Positions 45,927 through 58,701 of a stretch of 64,000 bases of DNA are shown here, in pieces (within the stretch, counting starts at the first letter, position 1; every line of letters begins with the position of its first letter). The notes under the pieces are model-generated. The model was not told the origin of the DNA and ran no database searches. It saw only the letters and a list, made by a program, of their open reading frames with translations. The stretch is from Morella rubra (lineage: Eukaryota; Streptophyta; Magnoliopsida; Fagales; Myricaceae), in contig CM025850.1 of assembly GCA_003952965.2 (NCBI GenBank), forward strand, positions 13,874,577 through 13,938,576, written 5' to 3'. Made by a program: the position numbers and the translations under genes.

Positions 45927-46321
45927 GTACATGGTAGAAAACAGGCAAAATTGTTTCCTTCTTTCCAATGCATTTGACAATCTCAGCAAGTTCCATCAAG
46001 CACCATTTTGAAGAAGCGTAATTTGGTGATATAACAACAATGGCAAATGTGGATTCTTGTATTGCTTTCAAGAGCTCTAAAGCCATACATTTTACTTGCT
46101 GGAGTTTTTAATCGTCCCTAAAGGTGATAATGCTTTTCCGTTTGAAAGCATCATATAGATGATCTGTAAAACCTTTGCAAGTGTCTTTGCAGTAGAAACT
46201 GAGGAAAACTTCATGCTTCCAGCTTGATGTTGAAGCAAAAGAAGATAACGAAGTTATTTTTCATTTTATTTCCTTTTTCTGAACAAGATGACCAGGCTCC
46301 TTGATTGCTCATGGATTCCAT

Positions 46322-49300
46322 GAAACTACAATTGCATGATTAGGGCAAGAGTACTTTGCAGATCACTTAGGAAATGGGAAGAAGACCAACTGGGTGGGGT
46401 TAGTTATAAGGAGATGCAAACGATTCCCTCCTTAAATTCTGCGTGCTGGAGAGGACGTGAGCAACGAACATCTAGCTGGTGGCGGGATGGAAGCATCCTG
46501 TTTAATTTAAAATTCAACGGTACTAATACTACTGTAACTATTACTTGGGTTCCATTATTCTATATTATCCTGTTTAATTTAAAATCCACTATGTAATTTG
46601 CTCAATAAAAAAAGAAGGTAAATCTCTTGGTAACTCAAACAGACACTAATTTTAAGTAATTGGTTCTTTAAATTAACTTACAAAACAAATGTCAAAATAT
46701 GAATTCAATAATATTGTAAGGGTGGCAAAATTAGTGTGAAAGATTGCTTTAATTGCTCTGTAAAATTCATTCAGGTTTCAGATATAATCAACGAACTTGT
46801 GGAAGATAGCATCAATGCCCTTCCAAAAGATAGGTGCGATTTGGTGTTCCAAGTCTCTAATAAATACTATTGAAACTTAATCCTAGTTGGGGTTGGCTTA
46901 ATGATCATTAAGGCTCGGAATTTGGTGATTTTGCTCCCTCTAAGATCCCAAGTTTAAAACCTCATAATTGCTACCAACCTTTTACGGCCACCAGTCAAAG
47001 CCTTTGGTTTGATAATTACTTGATTTGTTGTGGAACTGGGGATTATAGAGGCTCCAAAATTAGTCAAGGTGCTTGTAAACTAGCCCTTACACCTAATTAG
47101 AAAAAAATAATTGTTCAAAGGGTTTTTCTAGGATGGCTAATCACTTTTTGGGACGATTTCCTGCCTCTTCCCAAAAGGTGCTTTTCTAGGACGAATTGAA
47201 AACAAAAATTGCTTCTTCTTTTTTACGCTATATATATTTTCGTCATTAGAAAGTAATTTCCTTGTAACGTGTGTATTAGAGTACTCCAGCCTCCAACGAA
47301 TGATTTGATGTTAATGGAGGTTCATTTGTTTAATATTGTCTTAATTAATGTAGTGATCATATCATTTTTTTAATATCTACTCATCACCTAAGCCAATTTA
47401 AAAGCCTTACCTTTTTAATATAAACACATGCATGATCTAATTGCTTGAAATCTCATGGCCACTTGGTCCCGGATGTCATAGTCAAGAAGAAGTCTCATTG
47501 ACTACTTTAACATCATACTAAACTTTACGATAACATACATACACTGTTTATATTATTTTATGTAATAATTAAATAGCAAAAAATACCACCAGGAAAAAAT
47601 AAAAAAGAGCTATGCCATTCACTGTTTTGGACTGCCATGAAGCCTTGCACATGGTGATGAAATCTAGGTGCCATTTTGTTCCGATCCGGTTCATGTCATT
47701 TGGACCGGATCTGGCGGTTAGGATATGCTTTTGGAGAAATCCAAAAGTTAAACGCGCAAAAGCATGGCTTTTGCGCACTGCGAATCATGTCTTCTTTAAT
47801 TTAGAAAAAGAATCACGTCTTCTTTTGCTAATGGGAACGCAAATGGGAACGTGTTTTTTTTTAGGTTTTATTCATAATGGAGTAAACAACTTGTATTGAT
47901 TAGCTTAAATGACATTATTACCCTCATTATCCTGGAATCTTCTATTTATTTTTTTTAATTAATTTGCACGGTCTTATTCTTTTTCCTCTTGAAGGAGTCT
48001 GGAAAAAATTCAATCCGAAATAAGCAAAAAATGCGTTGTCCGTGTTCCCACAAATCACGAAAGATCAAGACAAACTGTTTTGCAATTGGCTATCAAGTTG
48101 AGGACCAAAGGCTTTGAATTCGGGTCAAGTTGAACAAAATCAAAATTAATAGGTGTGGACGCGAGAAAAAAGCAAGATCCTAATCTATCCGTTAAGAAAT
48201 TTTTATACTACTATGATGACATATATTGTATATATATAGATTATAGACCACGATTGACTTTACAGGACGACTTCATCAATCCCTTGGTGTGAACCATTGA
48301 TCATTATGTATATCGAATCCCTCCGCATAAATGTCTGGGCAATGCATGTGTCGCAATTTCAAAGTATTGGCTGAATTCGATTCACATGCTATTTATCAAA
48401 TTAAATCAGGAACTTCTACAAATTTTATTTTATTTTATTTTTATATAATTTATACTATCTAATTTAGAGAGAAATAATCAAAATAAATATGAAATATTAT
48501 AGGGCTCATGATGCCCGAACTTCCACACGACCTCATTCTCTATAATGGAGTCTTCACATAAGATGCTGATCGTAAAATTACCAATAGGGTTTTAAAATTG
48601 AAATAATTTACAGCCTCACTAGTCAAGCCATCAGCTGAGAGTCATGATGTCTCATTTTCCTTGCTTCTCTGATATCGTGGTCCGTGGATGAACGCGAGGA
48701 GGGCGGTGAAATTATATGAAAGGTGATGGATTTCGGCGTTGCTGAAACGCAACCTTCACTTGAGTCAACCGCGACTTTTGAACGGCCAGTGGATAGCGAT
48801 GCATATAATTAAACTAGTTGCGTACGTTTGGAACTGTTTCTCGTTTTATATTCAATAACTACCAATAACTGCAAATCTATTCGTACTTATTTTTTGTTTC
48901 GCAATTATTGTTTCAACGTGCAATCCTTGTGGAATATTGAAATTTCACATAACAATTTGAGGTTTTGACGTGTTAAAAGTAATAATTGATACTCTGTTTT
49001 AGATTCTTTTGATAGTTTGGAGTAGAAAATGACTTTTTCAATAGTTTAACATATGATTCCTTTTGTTTAATATTTGTCTTGCTCATGTGAATATGTCATT
49101 TTCTCACACCTAATAATTGACCCAAATATTTAAAAGCTAGCCTTAATTTTTTTAATCCAAAAACTTCATCACCTAATTGTTTGAAATGGTCATAACCTCC
49201 TAAATAATTCCTAATACATTCAACGCGTATGATTAGAAGTCTTTTTCTAATCTTTTCCTCTCCCTCTTCGTTTTTGTCTAACTCTAGTGTTTTATTTAAA

Positions 49301-50857
49301 TTAAAGGAATAAATATACTTTTCACCTCATAAATATAGAGAGTTTAACATATTGCACTATAAATTACTAGTTTTAATATATTTAACCTTCTAACTACCAT
49401 TTTTAGAGACTTTGCACTCTCCTCTAAAATTTTTAGTCAAATTAGATAGAAATTGAGTTTTTTTTTTTTACACCCGAAATGATGATAAAGCCTCCAATGA
49501 ATTTATGAATTCACAACAATACCCTCGATCAGATATGAAATACGTAAAGTAGGTAACGGGCATTATCGTCATCTTTGTCTAATTCAATGAAACTATTGGA
49601 CAGAGGGTACAAAGTTTGTAAAATTGGTAGTTGGAAAGTGTAATATATCAAAGTAGTTAGTTCAACGTACAATGTGTTAAACCTCTTATAATTGATGAGC
49701 AAAAGAATCTTATGCTTTAAACTAAATAGTTAAACTAATCTCTTAAAGTAATCATTGGTCTCAAATGTACCTTTTTTGTTTTTTTTTTCTTTTTTAATGA
49801 AATGGGTTGTCAATAACATCGAATGAAATGATCTGTGGCTTGAATTTTCAAGTGGTGTATTCCTCTACGAAAACTATTTATTATTGTAAAGTTTCTAGAC
49901 CCTTTTCCTCGACATGACTAGTAACCTGTCTAAAGTTAGCTAGAAAATATAGTTGCAACAACAAAAACAAAAAACTTGCACCTTCTAATAATGTTAATCA
50001 GTCTATCAGACTCGGCCCCCATTTATTAAGACTTTTTGACACTGAGAGTAGTTGCCCCTTTGTTTATGTCTGAGACCACATGATCTTTCCGCCCGCCCAT
50101 CTAGCTTCTGCTTTGCAATTTTGGCTTATCTTCACCATTTGCAATTTTGGACCTTTTTCTCCTCTATCTCTCTTCTTACTCCCCCACGTTCTATAATAAG
50201 TTCGAATATTGTGTTCTCACATGAGCAATATTACTTTTTTAAACTAGTTACAATTATTAATAGAATATCACTTGCAATAAATTACACATACAAGTAATTT
50301 AATAATTGAAGCATTTCATTAATGTTCAGATGATTAGTGTCACGAAATAGAAATTGTTTTCAAATACATGGCGTCATAAAAAAAAAAAAAAAAAACACTT
50401 GTCTCAAATGTACGTAATAGATTTAGCTCAAACGTAAGATAGCTAATATTTCCGTCAAGGTATCAAATGGGCCGTGAGGTGTCTTTTTTGTTTCATCACC
50501 TGCTCCTCCCTTTTGCCTTATATTGTCGCTTCTATTCCTCCTGATTCTTTTTTAGCTTGGCAAAATTATTTCCATCTCCGCGGCTACTTTAAAAGTAAGC
50601 TCATCTTAATCCTTTTGTCAAACCCTCAATCACCTTTATTCTCCTTTCTAAGCTCCTTCAAGTTGCGGGCTAAGTCTATGGACGACATAGAAAAAAAGGA
50701 GGCGACCGGCTTAATAGTGAACGATCTAAACTATGTTGATAACTCAATTTAGTCCCCAAGACCTAACTATAAAAATCTTTACTTTCTATGTATGATCTTC
50801 CCTCAACCTCATACTCTAATTGTAGTGCCTCCATCTTTTTTCTACAACGGTAAGAAA
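46322..50857. other. Long non-coding stretch
   Basis: 4.5 kb of AT-rich sequence in which I recognise no gene. Positions 46322-46500 still match the TNL upstream region (for example 'accaactgggtggggtta'). A short region around 47630-47800 is less AT-rich but has no convincing product. A poly(A) run lies at about 50377-50394. Confidence 0.55.
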
Positions 50858-51533
50858 CAGTGGTGGAGCCAGGGGCCAGCGGAGGCCATGAACCCCCTCC
50901 CCAAAAAATTTTGAAAGCCCCCCTCGTCTTTAGTTTTATTTACACGAATTTTAACAAAAAATTAAGATTTGGCTTCCCCAACAAATTTTAAAACTCCTCT
51001 TTAGTCACTATTTATATAGTTTTTGCAAAAATTCATATTTTGGTCCCTTAAATATTTGAAATTACTTGTTAATTATTTCAAGATTTAGTTTTGAAAATTT
51101 TTCAAAAAAAAATTAAAATTCAAAAGTTTTAGACAATTTTTTTTTCTTGTGACATTATATTTAAAAATAAAACTTATAATGTGTGGTTTACTTTTATTTT
51201 TCTTGAGCTCTTCAAACACTCACACATTTTTATCCATGTTTTTTCTATTTCTCTACAAATGTAACTTGAAGAAAACATTGAATGTTATAAATTTTGGATT
51301 TTACGGGGAAAACTATTATTTATAATCCATGATCTTTATTGTTAATAACTTCTAAGCACGTATATCTCTAAGTAAGTAACTTATTAATAACATTATTATG
51401 TCTTAAATTAAAAATATAATCGATGCATGTTTTTATAATATATAATTTTATTAAACTAAATAAATAAAAATTAAAAATATATTATTATTATACAAAATCT
51501 GCCCCCAAATATTAATTTATTGTTCCGCCACTG
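50858..51533. mobile_element. Possible hAT-like non-autonomous element
   Basis: The left end CAGTGGTGGAGCCA and the reverse complement of the right end, CAGTGGCGGAACA, are similar terminal inverted repeats of a kind seen in plant hAT elements. The interior is AT-rich, with C-runs near both ends. The flanks (gtaagaaa and acaagaat) agree at only 5 of 8 positions, so the target duplication is weak. Confidence 0.55.
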
Positions 51534-53004
51534 ACAAGAATAACGTGTATTGGGGTGACTCTTGTGGGAAAAATAATTAAAATTAATATGTGGAACTTTA
51601 TAGTATAAATTAACATAATAGAGTGTGACAACTTACAAAGGTCTCTCGTGCAGTATCTGTTATCCACTCTCTATCCTTATTAGTCAACGTCTTCTTATAC
51701 AACTTGGCAGGGTGGATGTAACGCCCCTCCTATTTAATTGTCTCTAATTAGATATTGTTTGATTAATTATATGATTTGTGGCTAAGTCTATGTGATTTAA
51801 TCTAGGTTTCGTTACTAAATTTATTTGACTAACTTAAATAACTAATTTGTCTTATTATATGTTCTACTAGTGTGCTCTTATCTTAAAATTTTGTAATTGC
51901 CAACTTCTCACTTCATACTCTTTTATTTAATTAAATTGCTAAAGGTGAAAGTATGTGCTATTGCTAAATTTATTTTGATTTTCTTTATTTTCTAGTATAA
52001 TATGAATATTTTCCTTTATTATTAATTTGACGTCCTCACATTTCGTAATTTGATAAAGAATATTTTAGTTTGTAGTATTATAAAAGCTTCTAATTTTCAA
52101 TAGAATAAAAAAAAAAATAGAAGTAAAAGGGGTTAAGGCTTGGACCGTATCGGCTGTGGGTTCATTTAGAGCGCCGGAAGTTTTGGATTGGTTAGCCTAA
52201 AAGCTTAATTATTTAAAGCTTAACGGGTTTTAGAAAACTGTTGAGTTTAATTGGTCTTGTATTTGGGCTTCAAAAGTCCAGCCCAAGAACCATAGGAGGC
52301 CGGCCACTTTAGGAGATTAACAAGGTTAGCAAGTAATTAATCATAATTAGAGAATTTCTAAGCCTCGAGACAAGTGACAAAATCTGTCAATGCCAACCCT
52401 AATTGTCATACAATTAGCTTGCTTCACCTAGTTAACTCTAGGGTAATGATTTACTTCTAGTCAGACTTAGAGTACGTTTGTTTGCTCGTAAAATTATTAT
52501 TTTACGTAAAAAAAAAAAAAAAATTATTGAAACATTTTATGTTAAAAAATTCATTTTTTAGTGTTTGGTTATTCTTTTAAAAATATTTTCTTAAAAATAT
52601 TTTGTAATGTTGACATGTTTAATAATTTATTATTTACATAAAAAATTTAATACGTGCTACTGATTAAATAATTACACTCCACAATAAATAAAATCTCACC
52701 CATCAAAGTCTAATTGTAGATAATATAAAACAATAACATGCACCCTTCAAATTCAAAACATTCTTCAATTAAAGACTCAAATCCGATTTATAGCCGACAT
52801 TTTTTTCGACTTTGACTTTCTGCATCTGTGAAGTTTGATTTTGACTTCTATGAATTTGATCTCTTCAACATGTACAAAATTAGACAAATTAAGACGTTAA
52901 TTGTCATTTGGAAAAGCAAGTGGAACATTCTACAGATTAGAGAGAAGGAGGTCGCACAAACCTGAAACGGCACGAGAGAAAAAAAAAATGGAAAAACATT
53001 ATAG
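51534..53004. other. Non-coding stretch
   Basis: AT-rich, no gene recognised. A poly(A) run lies at 52507-52522. The nearby 'gtacgtttgtttgctcg' string resembles one end of a MITE, but no partner end is clear. Confidence 0.5.
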
Positions 53005-53450
53005 TACGCCCCATATCTTTGGCAAAAATTAGTCAACCCCTCTTTAGTTTCAAAATTTTTATTACACCCCCATATGTTTCAAAAACAATCACGTCTCGCC
53101 TTCTGTTTGATTCGGCTATTAAATCATATAGAAAGTGATGTGAATTGACCGAAATGTCAGTCCAAGATAATTTTTTTAAAAAAAAAAAATTCAAGAAATA
53201 AATTAAAAATAAATAGATTAATGAAATAGAGTTTCAATATTTTATTTAAAAACATTATTTTTATTTTTAATATTTTTTGTTAATTTTGTCTTGGGGGGCA
53301 TTTCGGCTATTTTACATGTGGTTTTAACAGCCAAATCAAATGGAATGCAATGATTGTTTGTTTTTGAAACAAATGGGGCGGAATATAATATTTTGGAACT
53401 TAAGAGGGGCTTATAAATGTTTGCCCAGAAATATAGAGCTTTGTATGATG
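53005..53450. repeat. Fold-back MITE-like inverted repeat
   Basis: The left arm (about 53035-53130: 'cccctctttagtttcaaaa', 'atatgtttcaaaaaca', 'tttgattcggctatta') pairs imperfectly with the inverted right arm (about 53300-53415). An AT-rich centre lies between. The termini and target duplication are not clear. Confidence 0.65.
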
Positions 53451-53540
53451 TTCTTCCAAAAAAATATCTAGTTTACAGAAATTTTGAGCTTAGTTTGTTT
53501 TCTGAAAAATAATAGATATTTTATCGTTACTCGAAAAATT

Positions 53541-56500
53541 GTTACTTCCACCTCATTTTCAAGTGCTTGGATGATCTCTACCAGTCCCTTGAAGTTGAAT
53601 TTTACCAAGCAGGTATATATGACCACTCTCCGATCCTTGCTCGAATTGCGAAGATGAGGAGACCTCCTACAAGCTTTAAATTCTTTAATATGCTGTGTGT
53701 GCACCCAGATTTTTTGGTTGTTGTTGAGAAAGTGAGGCAGGAGAGAGTCGATGGTACATTTATGTTCCACTATGCTCTAGTTTGAGGTCATTAATTAAAA
53801 CAGAGCTGAAAAAGTTGAATGGAGTGTATTTTTCAGATATCACAAGGAGAGTGCAAGAAGCAAAGTAGGAACTTGATCTTTTCCAAAGTGACATGAACCA
53901 AGCGGTTAACCAAGCTGAATCTGAAACATGGATGAGGAGGGAAGCCGAGGCAGTGAAGAAATATGTCCAGCTCTTGCGCACAGAAGAATCTTTCTTGCGC
54001 CAGAAGTCGCGAAATCAGTGGCTAAATCTAGGAGATCAAAAGTCTAAATTTTTCTTCCAAACTGTGAAAAATTTCCATAATCATATTGGAAGCTTTGGAG
54101 GATGTGAGACGGCTGGTTGCTCCAGAAGAATTTAGCGATGCCATTGTTGATTATTATACACAGTTATGGAAGAAACCAGCCTATCAAGAGCCTCTGAATA
54201 GAGATGAAGTGGAGAATGCGTGAAGAAATAGTGTCTCGCGACCAACAAAGAAAACTGCAAGCGGAAGTCACTATAGAGGAGATCATAGTTGCTTTATTTT
54301 CTATTAATGATGATAACGCTCCTAGTCCAGACGAGTATAACTTAATGTTCTTCAAGAGAGCGTGGAGCATTATAGGGGACAGTTTTATTGCCGCTATCAA
54401 ATCATTTTTCCAAGATAGGCGCCTCCTCAAACAGTTTGATTGCACTGCTGTTTTCATTAATTCCTAAGGTCTCTAATACTTCTTTTCTTAGAGATTTCAG
54501 GCCTATCTCCTACTGCAATACAATATACAAATGTATTACCAAGATTCTGGCAAAGAGAATGGAGAGTATCATGCATAGCCTGGTGGGAATAACTCAAACA
54601 ACGTTTATCAAAGGAAGGAGGATTGGGGATAACATTCGACTGGCGCAAGAAGTATTCCAAAATTATCATCGAAATGACGGTCCACTAAGGTGTGGTATTA
54701 AAGTGGACTTAGGCTCATGATCACGTACGTTGGGATTTCCTTTTTTTTCGGTGCTGGAGGTTTTTGGATTTCCATCTCAATTTTTCAATTGGATCCGAGA
54801 GTGTGTAATCAATACGCGGTTCTCTATTAAAATTAATGGTCCTCTATATGGCTTCTTGCCAAGGGAACGTGGCTTACGTCAGGGAGCTCAAGGTCACCAT
54901 ATCTATGAACATTAGTCTTTTTTTTTTTGGCTAAATAAAACAAACCGAACACACCAAAGTCAAGCATGTATATCACAAGAGCAGATATACTCGCGACCAC
55001 TGTCACTATCTAAGAACCCACAACAACCATCCCGAGCCGCCCACTTGGCAAGAGAATGCGCCAAGCCATTGCATCTTCTGGGGATCCAGGCCACCTTCCA
55101 CTCCCTAAAGGTCTCCAAGCTCTGCCTCATCGAATCAACAAGCCCAGAAATAACCCAAAGCCGAGGCATATTTGGAGCGATCACCTCATTACAAAGCATC
55201 CAGGAGTCGCTCTCGAACAGCACCTTTGACCATCCCCGCTCCTTCGCCATCGACATTGCCTCAGCCAAGGCGCAAACTTTCCTAACCAATGGGTCCATAG
55301 CTGCTAGACGCTCCGTGTATGCAATACAGAGGGAACTAGAAGAATCTCTCGTAGAGTTTGCTATGTATGACCCCAACTGACGGATAGCCACATCCGTATT
55401 AATCTTCAGCCAACCAATCGGGGGAGACCAAACACGACCAGCCTTCCAATCCACCCCTACCCAAGCACACAAATGCTCGCCATACCTCCTACGAATACCC
55501 GCAACCAACTCCTTCACATCAATCGGACTATCCTGATGCACCAACAGGTTCCCAGCATGCCAAATGCTATCAAAAACAAAAACCGCGTTAAGAACAAAGG
55601 CTCTTACCTCTCCCCGACGAATATCAGAGTCGAATCATCATTCAAAATCAAGGAAATAAACTCTGCCATGGACTCCACAGGAAGAAGATTAAGTTGGATC
55701 GCCCAATGTGATTCCATGCCTGCACAGCCACACTACATTGCACAAGAAGGTGTATGGAATCCGCCGGCACCTCCCTACAAAATGGGCATAAAAAATGCTC
55801 ATCATCAGCCCTCTGCAGAATCCTACCCAAGACCCCCTAGAGTCCTCAACGCCCCAAGTGCGACCTTCCACGAAACTAGCTTGAGTCTGTCCTGGAGACT
55901 TTCTCGATCATCGTAGCCAATATGGCAGCAAATCCCAATTGTGAGTTCCACTCTAGTTGTAAAAAAATTACAGCTATCCCACTTGTGTTTTTCGGATGAT
56001 TTGCTGATTTTCTCGAAAGCTTCGGTGACTTCTATCTCGCTAGTCAAGGAGTGTATTACTCACTTTGGGAATATCTCAGGTCTTATTCTTAATGCTGCCA
56101 AAAGCAAAATTTTCATTTGTGGGACGTGGCAGGAGGCAAGGGAGAGGATTATATAGCTGTTGGGTTTCTCTGAAGGTGACTTTCCTATTCGCTACCTCCT
56201 TAGTGTCCCACTCATATCTACTAGACTGCGAAGCATTGACAGCGGTATTCTTGCTGAAAAAATTCTAGTACGCGCGAAGAACTGGACTAATCAGTTTCTT
56301 TCATTTGTTGGCCGACTTCAATTGGTTACATCTATCCTATTTGCTATTCAAACATATTTGTCATCAATGTTCATCCTTCCTAAAGCAACTCTGGTAAGCA
56401 TAAACCGTATTTTGAGGGTGTTTCTTTGGAAAGTAATTGAGCTGAAGAATGGGGGAGCAAAGGATGATGATGTGAGGTCTGTAGACCAAAATCCTCTGGT

Positions 56501-57690
56501 GGTTTAGTGGTACCCAATCTGATTACGTGGAACCTCTGAAATTTATTCCAGCCTTCTGCTGAGTCAATTGGGTGAATGGGGTAAGAGAGAATGTGATTAA
56601 AGGTGGATTACTCTGGTATGTACCAATTCCAGCGAACTTTTCATGGAGTTGGTGAAAAATACTACGACTGAGATACCTAGTGAAGGAAAAAATCATAATG
56701 GTACTTGGCAACAACGTGGCTTCATCACTGTGGTTTAATCGTTGGCACCCAATGGGCCCTCTATTTTCGCTGACCAATCAAGAGTCCAAATTGGACCCCA
56801 AGACCAGAGTTTGAGATATCATAGGAGATGGTGATTGGGATTGACCTAGTGGCGAGTTTTGGGATAGAGTTCATGAGCTAACTCCCTTCAATTTTAACCC
56901 AAGGATGAGCATAATTGGCTCCTCTATTTGGCTTCCTAGTTTAAATTCTCTATTTCTAAGGCTATGCTTTCCCTCACCAATCTGCCACCAAAACCACCCT
57001 GGTACCACCAGCTCTATTCCAAGGTACTCTTTTGTTGCATGGATAATGATGAAAGAGAGACTTTCGACTAAGTAGTTATCTTGTAGCGAGAGGAATTAGG
57101 CGCGAAGTGAGGTGTGTGTTGTGTGATGGAGGGAGAGAGGACCAAAACCACTTATGTTTTGAATGTCCATTTTCCTTGCGGATTTGGACTTTACTGTTGG
57201 ATAGAAGTGCTGCCTAGAAACCTTTGTCAATGGAGGTTGGTTGTTGAGTGGTTGGCTCATAAGTTGAAGGGTAGAACGTTGTTGGCATGATCTATACGAG
57301 TGATGTTTACTGCATCAGTATATTATATATGGAAGGAACGCAAGAGTTAGATTTTGTCAGCAAAGAGGAGACGACTTGTCCATGTTTTTTTGGATATAAA
57401 CACAGCAGTTGCTGCGAGATTGTCCACCGTTAAGAGGAATAAAGATAACTATTGCAAATATGCACCTAGTAGAGAAATGGCACCTCTCAGATGAAATTTT
57501 TTTGAGAATCTAAACATGTGTAGATGTTTGGTAATGGAGCAGAGTTATTTCTGTTGTATACTAGTATGATGATGAATCACCCAAGTCATGTGGGTGGTTC
57601 TCTTCTCTTGCTTCTTTCTTGTACCTATAGGCTATGCCCAAATTTTGTACAGCCACTTTGGAGAATTAATATACTTACCGGCTACCCAAA
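53541..57690 (+). mobile_element. LINE remnant (plus strand), interrupted
   Basis: Broken plus frames follow L1-type order. Endonuclease end and linker: YDHSPILARI and PPTSFKFFNM at 53567-53760. Pre-RT coiled region: RQKSRNQWLNLGDQKSKFFFQ at about 53998-54060. Reverse transcriptase: NAPSPDEYN, DFRPISYCNTIYKCITK and RERGLRQGA at 54310-54890, then CFSDDLLIF at about 55995-56025 after a nested insertion. Next come the LILNAAKSKIF and thumb-region segment to 56507 and a zf-RVT-like CDGGREDQNHLCFECPF segment at about 57124-57176. The 3' end (…ttaatatacttaccgg, A-run) is at about 57690. It is non-functional. Confidence 0.82.
54916..55925 (-). mobile_element. 5'-truncated LINE tail nested in the plus-strand LINE
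   Basis: On the minus strand there is a zf-RVT-like segment (CPFCREVPADSIHLLVQC, about 55800-55740). A 194-codon RNase H frame follows at 55544-54960 (WLKINTDVA, EAMSMAKERGWSKVLFESDS, ending with the LAHSLAKWAARDG block). Then come a short 3' region and poly(A) at 54927-54916 (a T-run on plus). It separates the RQGA motif from the FSDD motif of the host LINE's reverse transcriptase. Confidence 0.8.
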
Positions 57691-58701
57691 AAAATGGTGT
57701 AACTATCTTTTTTTACAATTTTTTGTAAGCAATTATTTTATGAGAGTTTTAGAAGAATAACATGAGTAGTATTCTATATGAGCCTATTAGAAAAAATTAA
57801 GATCATGCTACATGTAATATCTTTAGCTTATTTCAACCGTTGAATCTTCATATGCACACATAAATTTATGAATTTTGATATTTTGGGAACTCAATACGCT
57901 GAACTTAGTAATTTTAATTGAAAAGTGATATTGGCCCTAAGTTTGAAGATGCAAAACTCTACATTATGCTCTGTCCTTGATCAACAATAATATATCCAAT
58001 TATTATTCTCAAAAGTACTATTGATCAGTAATACAATCTCAGAGATAGCATCACAGAAATACCAGCTCCCATTAAATTAGAAGTATTGACTATCACGATA
58101 TACAATAATCTCATAGTCGATAGAAATTTTTTCATGTAGTCACGATAGTAATCTGAACGGAACATAAATATGGATGTCTTACTTTTTTGAACCCTATACT
58201 CCTCACCAGTAGTATCCAATTAAAAGATTTAAGGTTATACATGTAATGTATAGTTTGGTTTCTTCACAGACCCAATAGGCCTCTACCCTAGCCAGAAGGA
58301 AGGGTGAGTAAGTTTCCTCAACGGGGCGTCAGCTACAACATTGAGGGGTAGGGGGGGCGGGCATGAAAGGAACTGTCACCTGATGTTAACATTTGAACCC
58401 TTGCCGATGCCTCTGTATGTCAAGGAAAAACTAGAAACGCTGCCTCAAAGCACTTGGTCAGACAAAGACTCATGTATGAAAAGAAGGATTACAGATGCAA
58501 ATACACTTTGGTTTGGATTAATAAGCCCACATCCATACTCTTTGAACAAAGAGGGAAACACCAATCCATAGCTAAGCAAATGAGTCAAATAGGTATGAGC
58601 TCAAAACAACCAACTGCGTCACCTATTGAATGCATCTAGAAAAGCTGTTTAAATACAAAAGCCAAGTAACAGGAAAGAGCTGTGATTAATTTTTTTGACT
58701 C
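57691..58701. other. Non-coding stretch downstream of ACD11
   Basis: This is where the missing last coding exon of the ACD11 homologue would be expected on the minus strand. I could not recognise it. The 64-codon minus frame at 58219-58025 has no supported identity. Confidence 0.45.

Larger units (their letters stand above)
41413..46321 (-). pseudogene. TNL3: older, 3'-truncated TIR-NBS-LRR relic
   Basis: It is homologous to TNL1 from the ATG at 46321 to the intron before LRR exon 4, where homology stops at about 41413. Exon equivalents are TIR 46321 to about 44531 (split by an insertion), NB-ARC 43098-41999 and LRR 41883-41548. The TIR start is in frame (HEVFLSFYCKDTCKGF), unlike TNL1/2. 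The P-loop (HEMGGVGKTT), kinase 2, and a normal MHD (IMHDLLHEMG) are visible. Damage: an LTR-like insertion in the TIR, donor GT changed to AT after the TIR exon (about 44529), frameshifts near 42902 and 42428 (the latter removing GLPLAL), and a stop after RLWC (about 42032). It is clearly non-functional. Confidence 0.88.

Noticed and set aside
47569..47899. Overlapping frames on both strands near 47.6-47.9 kb
   Set aside because: Short, overlapping, without a domain. They arise from a slightly GC-richer patch.
50474..50752. 92-codon plus frame in the 50-kb region
   Set aside because: No recognisable motif, no splice context and AT-rich non-coding surroundings.
58025..58219. 64-codon minus frame as the missing last ACD11 exon
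   Set aside because: No convincing match to the GLTP C terminus and no suitable acceptor in phase.
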